64,000 nucleotides of DNA from Bacteroidales bacterium. Its GTDB lineage: Bacteria; Bacteroidota; Bacteroidia; Bacteroidales; UBA932. The translations under genes and the position numbers were made by a program. The number at the start of each line of letters is the position of its first letter. Within the stretch, counting starts at the first letter, position 1. The stretch spans positions 55,162 through 119,161 of the forward strand of contig JAFZOU010000002.1 of the NCBI GenBank assembly GCA_017550525.1, read 5' to 3'. Under the pieces are notes generated by a model. That model made no database searches. It worked only from the letters and a program-made list of their open reading frames with translations, and had not been told where the DNA came from. Positions 7,791 to 16,333 of this stretch are shown here, piece by piece.

Positions 7791-10538
7791 ATGGGCGTCC
7801 AGCGTTTATTAAAAATTTTTACTTTCTGCGTTTTTCTGGCATCCTGTCCAGCATTGGCGCAAAGCTATTTCTGCAAGCATGTAGACATCCGTGACGGACT
7901 GTCACAACCAAGCGTAACCGCCATCCTTTCCGACAGCCAGGGCGCCGTGTGGATAGGAACCAGATTCGGCCTTAACAAGTACCGCAGCGGCAGCATTTCT
8001 GTGTTTGGCGCAGGAGAGGCGGGCTCCGGGCTGGAGGGAAGCTATGTACACAGTCTTTTCCTTGATGCGGAAAAGCGGCTCTGGATAGGAACGGAGGCCG
8101 GGCTCTTTGTGAGGGATGAAGACTGGGATCACTTTACCTGCATAGAGGGTGGTACCATTGTCCGCAGCGCTACTGAAACATCCCAGGGAATACTCTTTGG
8201 CGGCACCGGAGGAGTCCACTTCTTATATCGGCCAGGAGAGGAATTCATACGTGATTACGTGTCAATAGAGAACGCTTTCATAGTGAAGATAATCCCAGTG
8301 GACCAGGACCGTTTCCTTCTTGTAGACCGCGGCCTGGGACTGATGGAGATGTCCCTTTCCGGAAGAAGCGTCAGGAAAATTGCCATTCCGTCCCTTGAGT
8401 ACGCAATCATAATGGACGCCTGCATTTTTGACGGAGCCCTGTACCTTTCCGTCTATAACAAGGGGCTTTGCTGCGTGGACCTTGAGTCTATGACGGTGAC
8501 GCGCATATACAACACGGCAAACTCCTCCCTTACCTTTGATATTGTCCTCTCCCTTCTGGAAAACGACGGGAAACTCTGGATAGGAACAGATGGCGGCGGA
8601 ATATGTATCCTAGACCGCGGGGAAATGACTGTTCTGGCCGATGTAAGCGGCGCGGGGGGAGAGCTGGAGGAAGCAAAATCATTCACTTCGCTCTATACGG
8701 ACAGCCGTGGTGCAATCTGGGCCGGAACGGTAAGGAACGGGGCATTCTCCCTGAAGACTACGGATATCAGGGTGTATACAACAAGTTCCCCGGGCAGGCA
8801 GGTGAACCTTTCAAACAATGTTGTCATAAGCCTCTGGAAGAGTTCTGACGGCATTTTGTGGATAGGAACGGACGGTGGCGGAGTAAACCGGTACAACCCT
8901 CTGACCGGAGAGCTTGGCTCTTTCCCCGGATGTGACGGTCTCAAGATCCATTCCCTGACGGAACTTGATTCGCGTACTCTCCTCCTCTCTGTATACAGCC
9001 AGGGGCTGGAAACCTTTGACAAGGCAACCGGCCGCAGGCGTCCCTTCCTTATTGTAAATGCCGATGTAAACCAGCAGGAGTGCGGAAGCGGCGGCTCCCC
9101 GAAGCTCTACCGTACTTCCGGTGGAGACATCCTCATACTAGCTATCAGGACTTTCCTGTACTCTCCCTCAAAAGGTACGTTCTTGCGGCTTAATGTGGGC
9201 CGCGAATACCTGGATGTGAGTGAACTTACCCTCTTTGCGGAAGATTCGCGAGGGTTCCTGTATGCCTTTTCCCACAACGGTCTGTTCAAGATAGACCTTA
9301 CGCACCTTACTATAGACCGTATCCTTGAGTCCGTGCCCGGTGAAACCCTTTCATCGGCCGCCCTTTCTCCGGATGGCAGAATCTGGGTGGGAACAAGCCG
9401 CGGCCTTAAGTATCTGGATCCAGGAGAAACGTCCCTTACCGAATTTCCCTCCAACCAGTTTACGCGTGTCACCCAGCTCAAGAGCTGGCGTGATTCACGG
9501 CTTTGGATTGCCGCAGACAATATGCTTTTCAGCATGGACCGCAGCTCACGGGTTGAGATCCTGGACGAGAGCGACGGCTTTCCCGCCAACGAAATCCTTA
9601 CGGAAACCATCTCCAACACAGATGCCGATGATGAAATATTCCTTGGCGGCACGGACGGCCTTGTTGTCATTCAAGACCGGAGCGACACAAGAGACGGGGC
9701 GCGTCAGGAAATGCTGGAACTCTATGAGGTCACATGTTCAGGCCGCCGTCTTGAATGCAGCACCGGAGATGTGGTAAGGGTTCCCTGGAACTATGGCACG
9801 CTTCAGGTTCAGGCTAACCTCAGGGGGATAGACCCCTTCCAGAAGGTACTGTTCAGGTTTGAAGTGACCGGCGGAGCTCAGGACTTTGTTACGGAGACAT
9901 ACCAGGATGTCCTGCCGCTTTCCGGTCTCAAGGAGGGGACATATGTCATAAACGCTTCCTATGTGATGAAGGACGGCTCCTGGAGCACTCCCGTCATGCT
10001 TCTGAGGATAGATGTCACCCCGCCCTGGTTCCGTTCCTGGTGGTTCTACACCATTATTCTGGTGATGGTGACACTCCTTGTCACTTATGCCGTTTATCTC
10101 TATAATGAGCGCACTCAGCAGAACCTGGCCCATACGCTGTCAAGGTGGGTAGAGACATCCGTTGAGGGTGGCGGGACTCCACGGAAATCGGCCCTGGGAC
10201 AGGAAGAGCGGGACCTTCTTGGCCGGCTCAACCGTTATGTTGAGGAGCATATGTCGGACAACAACCTCAATGTTGCTCAGATAGCAAGAGAGGCTGCTAT
10301 GAGCAGGGCGTCCCTATACAGCAAGGTAAAGGCCATTACTGGGATGGGTGTGGCGCAGTATGTGGAGGACCTCAGGATAAGGCGGGCCTGCCACCTTCTT
10401 AAGGAAACCCGCAAAAGCGTTGCGGAGATATCGGAAGAGGTGGGTTTCTCAACGCCCAATTACTTCAGCATGCGTTTCAAGCAGACGGTTGGAATCTCTC
10501 CCCTGACTTTCCGAAAGAACGCTCAGGATTCAGTGTAG
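7791..10538 (+). CDS. Membrane-bound PUL regulator: propeller/Y_Y_Y sensor, one TM helix, AraC DNA-binding domain, no kinase
   Basis: 915 aa from ATG 7791 (an in-frame TTG at 7782 is less likely, given the promoter). Signal peptide, then two-component-regulator propeller repeats across residues of about 25-640 (VWIGTRFGLNKY, LWIGTEAGLFV, LWIGTDGGGICILD, IWVGTSRGLKYLD), a Y_Y_Y domain (about 650-740), one membrane helix at about 747-768 (FYTIILVMVTLLVTYAVYLY), a linker of some 45 residues, and a C-terminal AraC HTH (about 810-910, ending ISPLTFRKN). Classical hybrid two-component systems of PULs have HisKA, HATPase and receiver domains between TM and HTH and run to about 1300-1400 residues; here all three are absent. 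It probably senses oligosaccharide in the periplasm and activates the divergent susCD operon while tethered to the inner membrane. Confidence 0.9.
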   Translation: MGVQRLLKIFTFCVFLASCPALAQSYFCKHVDIRDGLSQPSVTAILSDSQGAVWIGTRFGLNKYRSGSISVFGAGEAGSGLEGSYVHSLFLDAEKRLWIGTEAGLFVRDEDWDHFTCIEGGTIVRSATETSQGILFGGTGGVHFLYRPGEEFIRDYVSIENAFIVKIIPVDQDRFLLVDRGLGLMEMSLSGRSVRKIAIPSLEYAIIMDACIFDGALYLSVYNKGLCCVDLESMTVTRIYNTANSSLTFDIVLSLLENDGKLWIGTDGGGICILDRGEMTVLADVSGAGGELEEAKSFTSLYTDSRGAIWAGTVRNGAFSLKTTDIRVYTTSSPGRQVNLSNNVVISLWKSSDGILWIGTDGGGVNRYNPLTGELGSFPGCDGLKIHSLTELDSRTLLLSVYSQGLETFDKATGRRRPFLIVNADVNQQECGSGGSPKLYRTSGGDILILAIRTFLYSPSKGTFLRLNVGREYLDVSELTLFAEDSRGFLYAFSHNGLFKIDLTHLTIDRILESVPGETLSSAALSPDGRIWVGTSRGLKYLDPGETSLTEFPSNQFTRVTQLKSWRDSRLWIAADNMLFSMDRSSRVEILDESDGFPANEILTETISNTDADDEIFLGGTDGLVVIQDRSDTRDGARQEMLELYEVTCSGRRLECSTGDVVRVPWNYGTLQVQANLRGIDPFQKVLFRFEVTGGAQDFVTETYQDVLPLSGLKEGTYVINASYVMKDGSWSTPVMLLRIDVTPPWFRSWWFYTIILVMVTLLVTYAVYLYNERTQQNLAHTLSRWVETSVEGGGTPRKSALGQEERDLLGRLNRYVEEHMSDNNLNVAQIAREAAMSRASLYSKVKAITGMGVAQYVEDLRIRRACHLLKETRKSVAEISEEVGFSTPNYFSMRFKQTVGISPLTFRKNAQDSV

Positions 10539-10586
10539 TTATTGCATTTTTTGAGGGTTGTGGTACTCATCACGTACATTTATAGA

Positions 10587-10636
10587 TAAAAATGCACGTG
10601 CCCTGTACCGTTTGGTACCAGACACGTGCGTTTTTG
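10587..10636. terminator. Bidirectional intrinsic terminator between regulator and nagB
   Basis: Between two convergent genes. A-run, stem GCACGTG paired with CACGTGC, an inner GTACC/GGTAC stem closing a short loop, then GTTTTTG. T-runs follow the stem on both strands, so it can serve both genes. Confidence 0.8.
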
Positions 10637-10675
10637 CCTGTTTTTGCACGCGGCGAGTACCGCGCGCTATGCCTG

Positions 10676-11470
10676 CTACAGATTCTCTGCGGCCTCCACA
10701 GCCTTGAAGTAGCGGTAGGAAGATACCTTTACCTCAGAGATTGAGTTTTCGTCGCACACGATTGTGCCGGCGGGATGGTTCTGCAGGCCGCTGAGTGTGC
10801 AGTAGTGGCTCATAGGGCCCTCGATGGCATCCTTAAGGGCGCGTGCCTTCTTGGAACCGAAGGCCAGGATCACAACCTCCTTGGAGCTGAGCACGGTGGC
10901 TACGCCAACGGTGAGAGCCTGTGCAGGAACCTTGGTGGGGTCACCATCAAAGAAACGGGCATTGACCTCACGGGTGTCCTGGGTGAGGGTAACTACTCGG
11001 GTGCGGCTGGAAAGAGAGGAGAAGGGCTCATTGAATGCAATGTGACCGTCTTCACCTACACCGCCAAGGAACAGGTCAAAACCGCCTGCGTCCACAATGG
11101 CTTTCTCATATGCTGCGCACTCTGCCTCTACGTCAGGGGCGTTTCCGTTTAGGATGTGGATATTCTCCGGCTTCTCATCTATCTGGTCAAAGAGGTACTT
11201 GTGCATGAAGCTGTGGTAGCTTTCCGGGTGCTCCACGGGAAGTCCCACATACTCATCCATATTGAAGGAGATAACGTTCTTGAAACTGAGTTCACCGGCC
11301 TTGACCATGCGGATAAGCTCTGCATAAGTCTCAATGGGGGTGGAACCTGTGCAAAGGCCGATAACAAACGGCTTGTCCGTAACGGCAGCCTTTTCCTTGA
11401 TGCGGGCGGCAATGTAGTGAGCGGCCCAAAGAGAACCCTCGGCGGAGTTCTTGCGGATAATAACTTTCAT
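10676..11470 (-). CDS. nagB: Glucosamine-6-phosphate deaminase
   Basis: 264 aa, the usual length for NagB. It converts glucosamine-6-phosphate to fructose-6-phosphate and ammonia in the cytoplasm. Visible motifs: phosphate-binding GLCTGSTP (residues of about 38-45), catalytic-acid region NMDEYVGL, and active-site GVGEDGHIAFNEP, which keeps the Asp and His of the E. coli enzyme (D141, H143). It follows a longer NagB-like gene on the same strand, but has its own promoter at 11539-11546 with an inverted repeat at the transcription start, suggesting separate regulation. Confidence 0.95.
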   Translation of the reverse strand: MKVIIRKNSAEGSLWAAHYIAARIKEKAAVTDKPFVIGLCTGSTPIETYAELIRMVKAGELSFKNVISFNMDEYVGLPVEHPESYHSFMHKYLFDQIDEKPENIHILNGNAPDVEAECAAYEKAIVDAGGFDLFLGGVGEDGHIAFNEPFSSLSSRTRVVTLTQDTREVNARFFDGDPTKVPAQALTVGVATVLSSKEVVILAFGSKKARALKDAIEGPMSHYCTLSGLQNHPAGTIVCDENSISEVKVSSYRYFKAVEAAENL

Positions 11471-11500
11471 ACTTTAAAATGTTTTAAGTAAAAAATTAAA

Positions 11501-11534
11501 CCGGAATTCCATACAACGGCGGCAGGAATTCCGG
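11501..11534 (-). promoter_or_regulatory. Inverted repeat at the nagB transcription start (candidate operator)
   Basis: CCGGAATTCC, 14 bp, GGAATTCCGG: a perfect 10-bp inverted repeat. Its upstream arm overlaps the predicted nagB start point just downstream of the -7 box. A repressor bound here would block transcription; in RNA it would form a hairpin in the first 35 nt of the leader. Confidence 0.5.
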
Positions 11535-11538
11535 AATG

Positions 11539-11546
11539 CAAAGTTA
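11539..11546 (-). promoter_or_regulatory. Predicted -7 box of nagB
   Basis: TAACTTTG on the minus strand matches TAnnTTTG exactly. A TTTG at 11569-11572 lies 22 bp further upstream, as a possible -33 element, just inside the end of the preceding gene. The leader would be about 60 nt. Confidence 0.55.
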
Positions 11547-11564
11547 TTAAAAAATCAGATACAT

Positions 11565-13490
11565 TTAGCAAAGTTTGAGGAAAACTTCAATTGCCTGATA
11601 TTCTGCCATGCCAAGTTTGTCATAGAGCATGGCGGTGTTCTGGGTGCGTTCCTCCGCCCTCTGCCAGAACTCACGGGGATCTTCACCGGGGAACGGAACG
11701 ATGTCCTTCTGGGAAAGGTGGCGGAAGATGGCGTGACGCTTCTTCACAACTTCATCCGGGCTAAGCGGAACAGCCATGTCCACGCGGCCAAGCTCCCACT
11801 CCATCCATGCGCCACGATACAGCCAGATGTGGGTTTCCTCCAGCCACTTGTTGCCTTCTTCCTTAAGCTGGTCAACGGCCTCAAGGGCGGCTTCCGTGCA
11901 AACGCGGTGCGTTCCGTGAGGATCGGCCAGGTCTCCGGCCATGAAGATCATGTGAGGCTTGAGGTCTGTGATGAGTTTCTTGATAATGTCTACATCGGCC
12001 TGTGAACGGGGATTCTTCTTGATGCCGCCGCTCTCGTAGAACGGGAGATTTAGGAAGTGGACGTTGGTGTTGTCGTTGAGGCCGAATGAACGCACGGCGC
12101 CGCGGGCTTCGGAGCGGCGGATTGCGCCCTTCATCTCAAGCAGCGCCCTGGGCTCCGGCTCACCGGGAACCTTGCTGTCAACAATGGCCTTGACCTCTGC
12201 GAATTTATCGGCAAAACCAAGCTGATAGGCGCAGTCCATATGCTGGAGCACTACGTCGTCGTGCACGGCAACGTTGCCGGAGGTCTCATACGCCACATGG
12301 ACGTCGTGGCCCTGGGAGGCCAGGCGGATGAAGGTGCCGCCCATGGAAATTACGTCGTCGTCCGGGTGGGGGCTGAAGATAAGGACCGTCTTGGGATAAG
12401 GTTTGGCCGATACCGGACGGGTGCTGTCATCGGCATTGGGCTTACCGCCGGGCCATCCGGTGATGGTGTGCTGTAGGTCGTTGAAGACGTTGATATTGAT
12501 CTTGTCATACGGGCCGAACTTCTCCAGGAGCTGGTCAAGGTTGTTGTTGAGGTAATCCTTCTCCGTAAGCTTCAGGATGGGCTTTCCGGTTTCCTGGCAC
12601 AGCCACACGACGGCCTTTCTGATGAACTTGGGGGTCCAGTCGCAGGGGCCTACCAGCCATGGAGCTTCCACGCGGGTAAGGAGGCTGCCGGCAGTTTCAT
12701 CCACGTACATTGAAATGTATTCGTGGGCCTGCAGGAGGGACGCGGGGCAGTCCGGTGTCATGGGCCCTTCCGCGATAGCTTTCACAACCTTTGCCTTGTC
12801 TTCGCCCCATGCCATGAGGATTATCTTCTTGGAGGTAAGCATGGTGCCGATACCAAGAGTGATGGCTTTGTCGGGGGTGGCCGATATGTCATGGTTGAAA
12901 TTACGGGCCTGGCGCTTACGGGAGCTGTAGGATAGGCGCACGGTACGGGTGCGGGACTTGATGTTTGAACCGGCCTCGTTGAAACCAACCTGGCCTTGTT
13001 CGCCTACGCCTATTACCAGAAGGTCAAGGTCACGGGCAAGAGCGTCGAATTTCTTGCAGTAATCGCTTACCTCTTCCTGCGGAACGGTGCCGTCAGGGAT
13101 GTGGACGTTTTCCTTTAGGATGTCCACCTTGTCAAGGAGGGCCTCATGGATACGGTAGTTACGGCTTTGAATCTCATCTCCTGATGTTGGATAGTATTCA
13201 TCGATTGTGACTACCTCCACGTTCTTGAAGGAGATTTTCCCTGCCTGATAGCGGCGGGACAGCTCATTGTACAGGGATGTGGGGGTGGAGCCTGTAGTAA
13301 GACCCAGCCTGAACAGGCCGTCCTTCTTGTTTTTGATGGCTTCTTCTATGACGTCTGCTACCGCGTAAGATGCCGGGCGTGAATCCTGATAAACCTTGGT
13401 CCAGATTTTCTCATAGGTGTGCAGGATTCCCTGCGGGAGGTTCTTCTCAATGAGACCGCCCTCGTAAGGTAAAGTGAAATGCTTGCTCAT
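11565..13490 (-). CDS. NagB-like domain fused to PIG-L/LmbE-type deacetylase
   Basis: 641 aa. Residues of about 30-290 are NagB-like (GLTTGSTPTSLY; TIDEYYPTSGDE). Residues of about 365-600 are a PIG-L/LmbE zinc deacetylase domain with FSPHPDDDV (about 371) and the HxxH of DPHGTHR (about 522). PIG-L enzymes remove acetyl groups from N-acetylglucosamine derivatives, so one protein could pair deacetylation with a sugar-phosphate step. However, the active-site motif that reads GVGEDGHIAFNEP in the neighbouring NagB is GVGEQGQVGFNEAG here (residues of about 158-171), so the equivalents of catalytic D141 and H143 are both Gln. The NagB half may therefore be a binding or regulatory domain or use a different reaction. 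Own promoter at 13544-13551. Confidence 0.9.
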   Translation of the reverse strand: MSKHFTLPYEGGLIEKNLPQGILHTYEKIWTKVYQDSRPASYAVADVIEEAIKNKKDGLFRLGLTTGSTPTSLYNELSRRYQAGKISFKNVEVVTIDEYYPTSGDEIQSRNYRIHEALLDKVDILKENVHIPDGTVPQEEVSDYCKKFDALARDLDLLVIGVGEQGQVGFNEAGSNIKSRTRTVRLSYSSRKRQARNFNHDISATPDKAITLGIGTMLTSKKIILMAWGEDKAKVVKAIAEGPMTPDCPASLLQAHEYISMYVDETAGSLLTRVEAPWLVGPCDWTPKFIRKAVVWLCQETGKPILKLTEKDYLNNNLDQLLEKFGPYDKININVFNDLQHTITGWPGGKPNADDSTRPVSAKPYPKTVLIFSPHPDDDVISMGGTFIRLASQGHDVHVAYETSGNVAVHDDVVLQHMDCAYQLGFADKFAEVKAIVDSKVPGEPEPRALLEMKGAIRRSEARGAVRSFGLNDNTNVHFLNLPFYESGGIKKNPRSQADVDIIKKLITDLKPHMIFMAGDLADPHGTHRVCTEAALEAVDQLKEEGNKWLEETHIWLYRGAWMEWELGRVDMAVPLSPDEVVKKRHAIFRHLSQKDIVPFPGEDPREFWQRAEERTQNTAMLYDKLGMAEYQAIEVFLKLC

Positions 13491-13543
13491 ATATGTTTTT
13501 AGGTTATAACCTTGATTATTTCACCTCGTTCTCTTTCGAATCA

Positions 13544-13551
13544 CAAATTTA
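13544..13551 (-). promoter_or_regulatory. Predicted -7 box of the NagB-like/PIG-L gene
   Basis: TAAATTTG on the minus strand, exact TAnnTTTG, 54 bp before the ATG at 13490. The leader contains a 12-bp palindrome (AGGTTATAACCT, 13501-13512) next to the start codon. Confidence 0.5.
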
Positions 13552-13610
13552 TCGAATTCCGTGAAAAATTGCAAGAATCAGGTCGTATGTTCTATTTCAA
13601 AAAGTTTCGC

Positions 13611-13618
13611 TAATTTTG
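13611..13618 (+). promoter_or_regulatory. Predicted -7 box of the phosphodiesterase-sirtuin operon
   Basis: TAATTTTG, exact TAnnTTTG, 20 bp before the ATG at 13638. Confidence 0.55.
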
Positions 13619-13637
13619 TACAGATAAAACAAAGAAT

Positions 13638-14843
13638 ATGCGTAAACTCTTCCTGTGCCTTCTTGCGGCCGTGGCGGTGATATCGGCCTGCAAACCCAAG
13701 AACTATACGGTCATCATCTCCCTTGACGGAAGCCGATGGGATTATCCGGATTATTATGAGATGCCCTTTTTTGACTCCCTTGCCACAGTGGGCGTAAAGG
13801 CCAGGATGGAACCTTCCTTCCCTTCCTCAACCTTCCCCAACCATTATACCATGGCAACGGGCCTGGTGCCGGACCACCACGGGCTGGTGAACAACAGCTT
13901 CTGGAATCCGGACACCCAGCACGGATATGCCATAAAGGATGCGGAGGCAAGGTTTGATCCCCGTTATTATCTTGGAGAGCCCATATGGATCACGGCTCAG
14001 CGCCAGGGCGTGAAGTGCGGCGTTGTGTACTGGGTTGGTTCAGATATTCCCATCAAAGGAGAATACCCCACATATTACAGGCACTGGGATGAAAAACCCC
14101 ACTGGACCTTCTCACAGAGGTGCGACGAAATTGTTCGCCTGATGAGTCTCCCGGAGGCAGAGCGCCCGCGCCTTGTGATGGGTTACTTTGATGAACCTGA
14201 TCACCAGGGACACGTCTACGGGCCTTTCTCCCCGGAAACCAAGGATATGGCAGAGCAGATGGATAGCCTCATGCATTCCCTGTATCTTCGCCTTAAGTCC
14301 CTCCCGCACGGAGACCGCATCAACTTCATCCTTGCCGGAGACCACGGCATGACGGAGATTTCCCCGGAGCGTTTTGTGGCGTGGTGGGACGTGATGCCTG
14401 AAGAGTGGGTAGAACGCTGTGTGGGCTCCATTCCCACAAGCATCTGGGCAAAGGAAGGTTATGCCGATAGCCTCTACAACCGCCTGAAAGACATCCCGCA
14501 CCTCAATGTGTGGAAGCACGGCGAGGTTCCGGAATACCTCAATTACGGCACATCAAACCGCCTTGGAGACATAATCGTGAGCCCGGACCTTGGCTGGCAG
14601 TTCAACTTTGCGCCTTCCCGCAACCAGGGCACCCACGGCTTTGATCCCAGGGAAACGGACATGATGGTTGCATTCCGCGCAGTGGGCCCGGATTTCAAGG
14701 AGGCCTATGAGGCCCCCTTCACGGAGGGAGAGCAGAGCGCCTTCCACAACACAGACCTCTATCCCATGCTGTGCAAGCTCCTTGGAGTGAAGCCCGCACC
14801 TGTAGACGGTTCCCTTGAACGCATAGAAAAGATCCTGAAATGA
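13638..14843 (+). CDS. Nucleotide pyrophosphatase/phosphodiesterase (NPP family, alkaline phosphatase superfamily) lipoprotein
   Basis: 401 aa. Lipoprotein signal (VISACKP), so periplasmic or outer-membrane anchored. NPP-family landmarks in order: metal ligand in ISLDGSRWD (about residue 30), nucleophile region FPSSTFPNHYTMATGLVPDHHG (about 61-82, Thr or Ser nucleophile), FDEPDHQGHVYGP (about 180-192) with zinc ligands, and LAGDHGMT (about 235) with the last Asp-His pair. The family hydrolyses phosphodiester or pyrophosphate bonds of extracellular nucleotides or lipids; the substrate here is unknown. Its stop overlaps the sirtuin start (ATGA), so the two genes are translationally coupled. Confidence 0.88.
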   Translation: MRKLFLCLLAAVAVISACKPKNYTVIISLDGSRWDYPDYYEMPFFDSLATVGVKARMEPSFPSSTFPNHYTMATGLVPDHHGLVNNSFWNPDTQHGYAIKDAEARFDPRYYLGEPIWITAQRQGVKCGVVYWVGSDIPIKGEYPTYYRHWDEKPHWTFSQRCDEIVRLMSLPEAERPRLVMGYFDEPDHQGHVYGPFSPETKDMAEQMDSLMHSLYLRLKSLPHGDRINFILAGDHGMTEISPERFVAWWDVMPEEWVERCVGSIPTSIWAKEGYADSLYNRLKDIPHLNVWKHGEVPEYLNYGTSNRLGDIIVSPDLGWQFNFAPSRNQGTHGFDPRETDMMVAFRAVGPDFKEAYEAPFTEGEQSAFHNTDLYPMLCKLLGVKPAPVDGSLERIEKILK

Positions 14844-15538
14844 AAAAGCGTATCGTGGTCCTTACCGGCGCCGGAGTAAGCGCCGAAAGCGGTTTTGCCA
14901 CCTTCCGTGATACCGGTGGCCTTTGGGAACAGTATAACGTTGAGGACGTTGCCTCCCATGACGGCTGGCTCCGTAATCCGGGCCTTGTGCTGGACTTCTA
15001 CAACGCCCGCCGCGCGCAGTTAAAGGATGCAAAGCCCAATGCAGCCCACCTTGCCATAGCAGGTTTGGAGAAGGATTATGACGTGGATGTAATTACCCAG
15101 AACGTTGATAATCTCCATGAAAGGGCAGGCTCTACGCGTGTCCTCCACCTTCACGGGGAACTCACCAAGGTGCGTCCGGAAAAGGGCCTCTATGACATCT
15201 CTTTCCAGGAAGACGAGGTAATAGACGTGGGGTATGGAGAGGTAAAACTCGGGGATCTTGCCCCCAACGGCCGCCAGTTAAGGCCGCACATCGTTTTCTT
15301 CGGGGAATCCGTTCCGGCCATAGAAAAGGCCATAGACATGGTTTCCAGGGCCGATATCCTCCTCATCGTGGGCACCTCACTGCAGGTATATCCCGCCGCG
15401 GGGCTATACAGGTACGCACCGGCATCGGCCCCTATCTATATAATAGATCCGGCCGATGTATCAGTGTACGACCGCCGCATCACCCATATCAAGGCTGTTG
15501 CGACGGCCGGCATGCAAAAGTTCCTGGAACTGCTATAG
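14840..15538 (+). CDS. cobB: NAD-dependent protein deacylase (sirtuin, CobB/SIRT5 type)
   Basis: 232 aa, the normal size for a bacterial sirtuin. Rossmann motif LTGAGVSAESGFATFRD, NAD-binding TQNVDNLHERAG, and catalytic His in LHLHGEL. FYNARR supplies the Y-x-x-R pair that in SIRT5/CobB favours acidic acyl groups such as succinyl. The small domain, which in many sirtuins holds a four-Cys zinc site, contains no cysteine after HGELTKVRPEK. It is coupled by ATGA overlap to the upstream phosphodiesterase and overlaps the convergent esterase by 6 bp at the 3' end. Confidence 0.92.
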   Translation: MKKRIVVLTGAGVSAESGFATFRDTGGLWEQYNVEDVASHDGWLRNPGLVLDFYNARRAQLKDAKPNAAHLAIAGLEKDYDVDVITQNVDNLHERAGSTRVLHLHGELTKVRPEKGLYDISFQEDEVIDVGYGEVKLGDLAPNGRQLRPHIVFFGESVPAIEKAIDMVSRADILLIVGTSLQVYPAAGLYRYAPASAPIYIIDPADVSVYDRRITHIKAVATAGMQKFLELL

Positions 15539-16321
15539 GGCTTCGGAGAAAAACTTGAGGTGATAGGGCAGAAGCCACACCCAATAGGTCCAGTTGTGCT
15601 TTCCCGGGGAGTACAACGAGATATGGGGAATTCCAAGTTCCGTGCACCGCTGCTCAAATTCCTTTGAAGGAACCATGAATTTATCTTCCGTACCGCAGGA
15701 GATCAGGATAATCTTCTGCGGTGCTGCGTCTCCTATCCTTTCAAGGCGGTTTATGGCAGATTCGGCCGCACACACCGGGTCATATATGGATTCTACGCCA
15801 AGGATTCCGGGGATTATCTCCTTTGATGTTCCGGAGTGGTGAAGCACCAGCACGCCGCTCATGGATCCGGCGCCGCGGAAGCGCTCGGGGTGGTCCAGGA
15901 ATATGTTCATTGCCCCGTGACCGCCCATGGAAAGGCCGTCTATGAAGGTTTTATCGGCCTTTAATCCATAGCGTTTATCCAATTCCGGCCAGCACTCCTC
16001 CCAGAAGAAAGTGCGCCACTGCATGTTGGCGGGATTGGCGTCGTTGAAGTACCAGCTCTTGTAGAAACCGTCAGGGCAGATGATGCGGAAGCCGCTGCTC
16101 TCTGCTGCCGCCTGAAGGTCTGTGTGGCGGCTCCAGTCGGAATATTTTCCGCTAAAGCCGTGAAGGAGGAACAGCGTGGGCAGATCCTTCTCTGCCGATG
16201 GCGAAAACACCAGCACGGAGTCCGTGCAGTGAAGGTTTGGGGAGTCGAACACAATAAGCTCCTGCGCCCCTAAAAGAGGCGCAGTAAGAGCTAAAAGTAG
16301 AAGTGTAATGAAGCGTCTCAT
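15533..16321 (-). CDS. Secreted alpha/beta-hydrolase esterase (esterase D / FrmB-like)
   Basis: 262 aa with a type I signal peptide (ending LLGAQE). The alpha/beta-hydrolase fold is shown by LFLLHGFSGKYSDW (oxyanion region), nucleophile elbow GLSMGGHGA (Ser about residue 132), Asp in SCGTEDKFM and His in PGKHNW. This family includes tributyrin, acetyl-xylan and feruloyl esterases and S-formylglutathione hydrolases; the signal peptide favours an extracytoplasmic carbohydrate- or lipid-esterase role. It lies 12 bp downstream of the aquaporin gene on the same strand and is probably co-transcribed with it. Confidence 0.87.
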   Translation of the reverse strand: MRRFITLLLLALTAPLLGAQELIVFDSPNLHCTDSVLVFSPSAEKDLPTLFLLHGFSGKYSDWSRHTDLQAAAESSGFRIICPDGFYKSWYFNDANPANMQWRTFFWEECWPELDKRYGLKADKTFIDGLSMGGHGAMNIFLDHPERFRGAGSMSGVLVLHHSGTSKEIIPGILGVESIYDPVCAAESAINRLERIGDAAPQKIILISCGTEDKFMVPSKEFEQRCTELGIPHISLYSPGKHNWTYWVWLLPYHLKFFSEAL

Positions 16322-16333
16322 GGGCGCCGGGGG

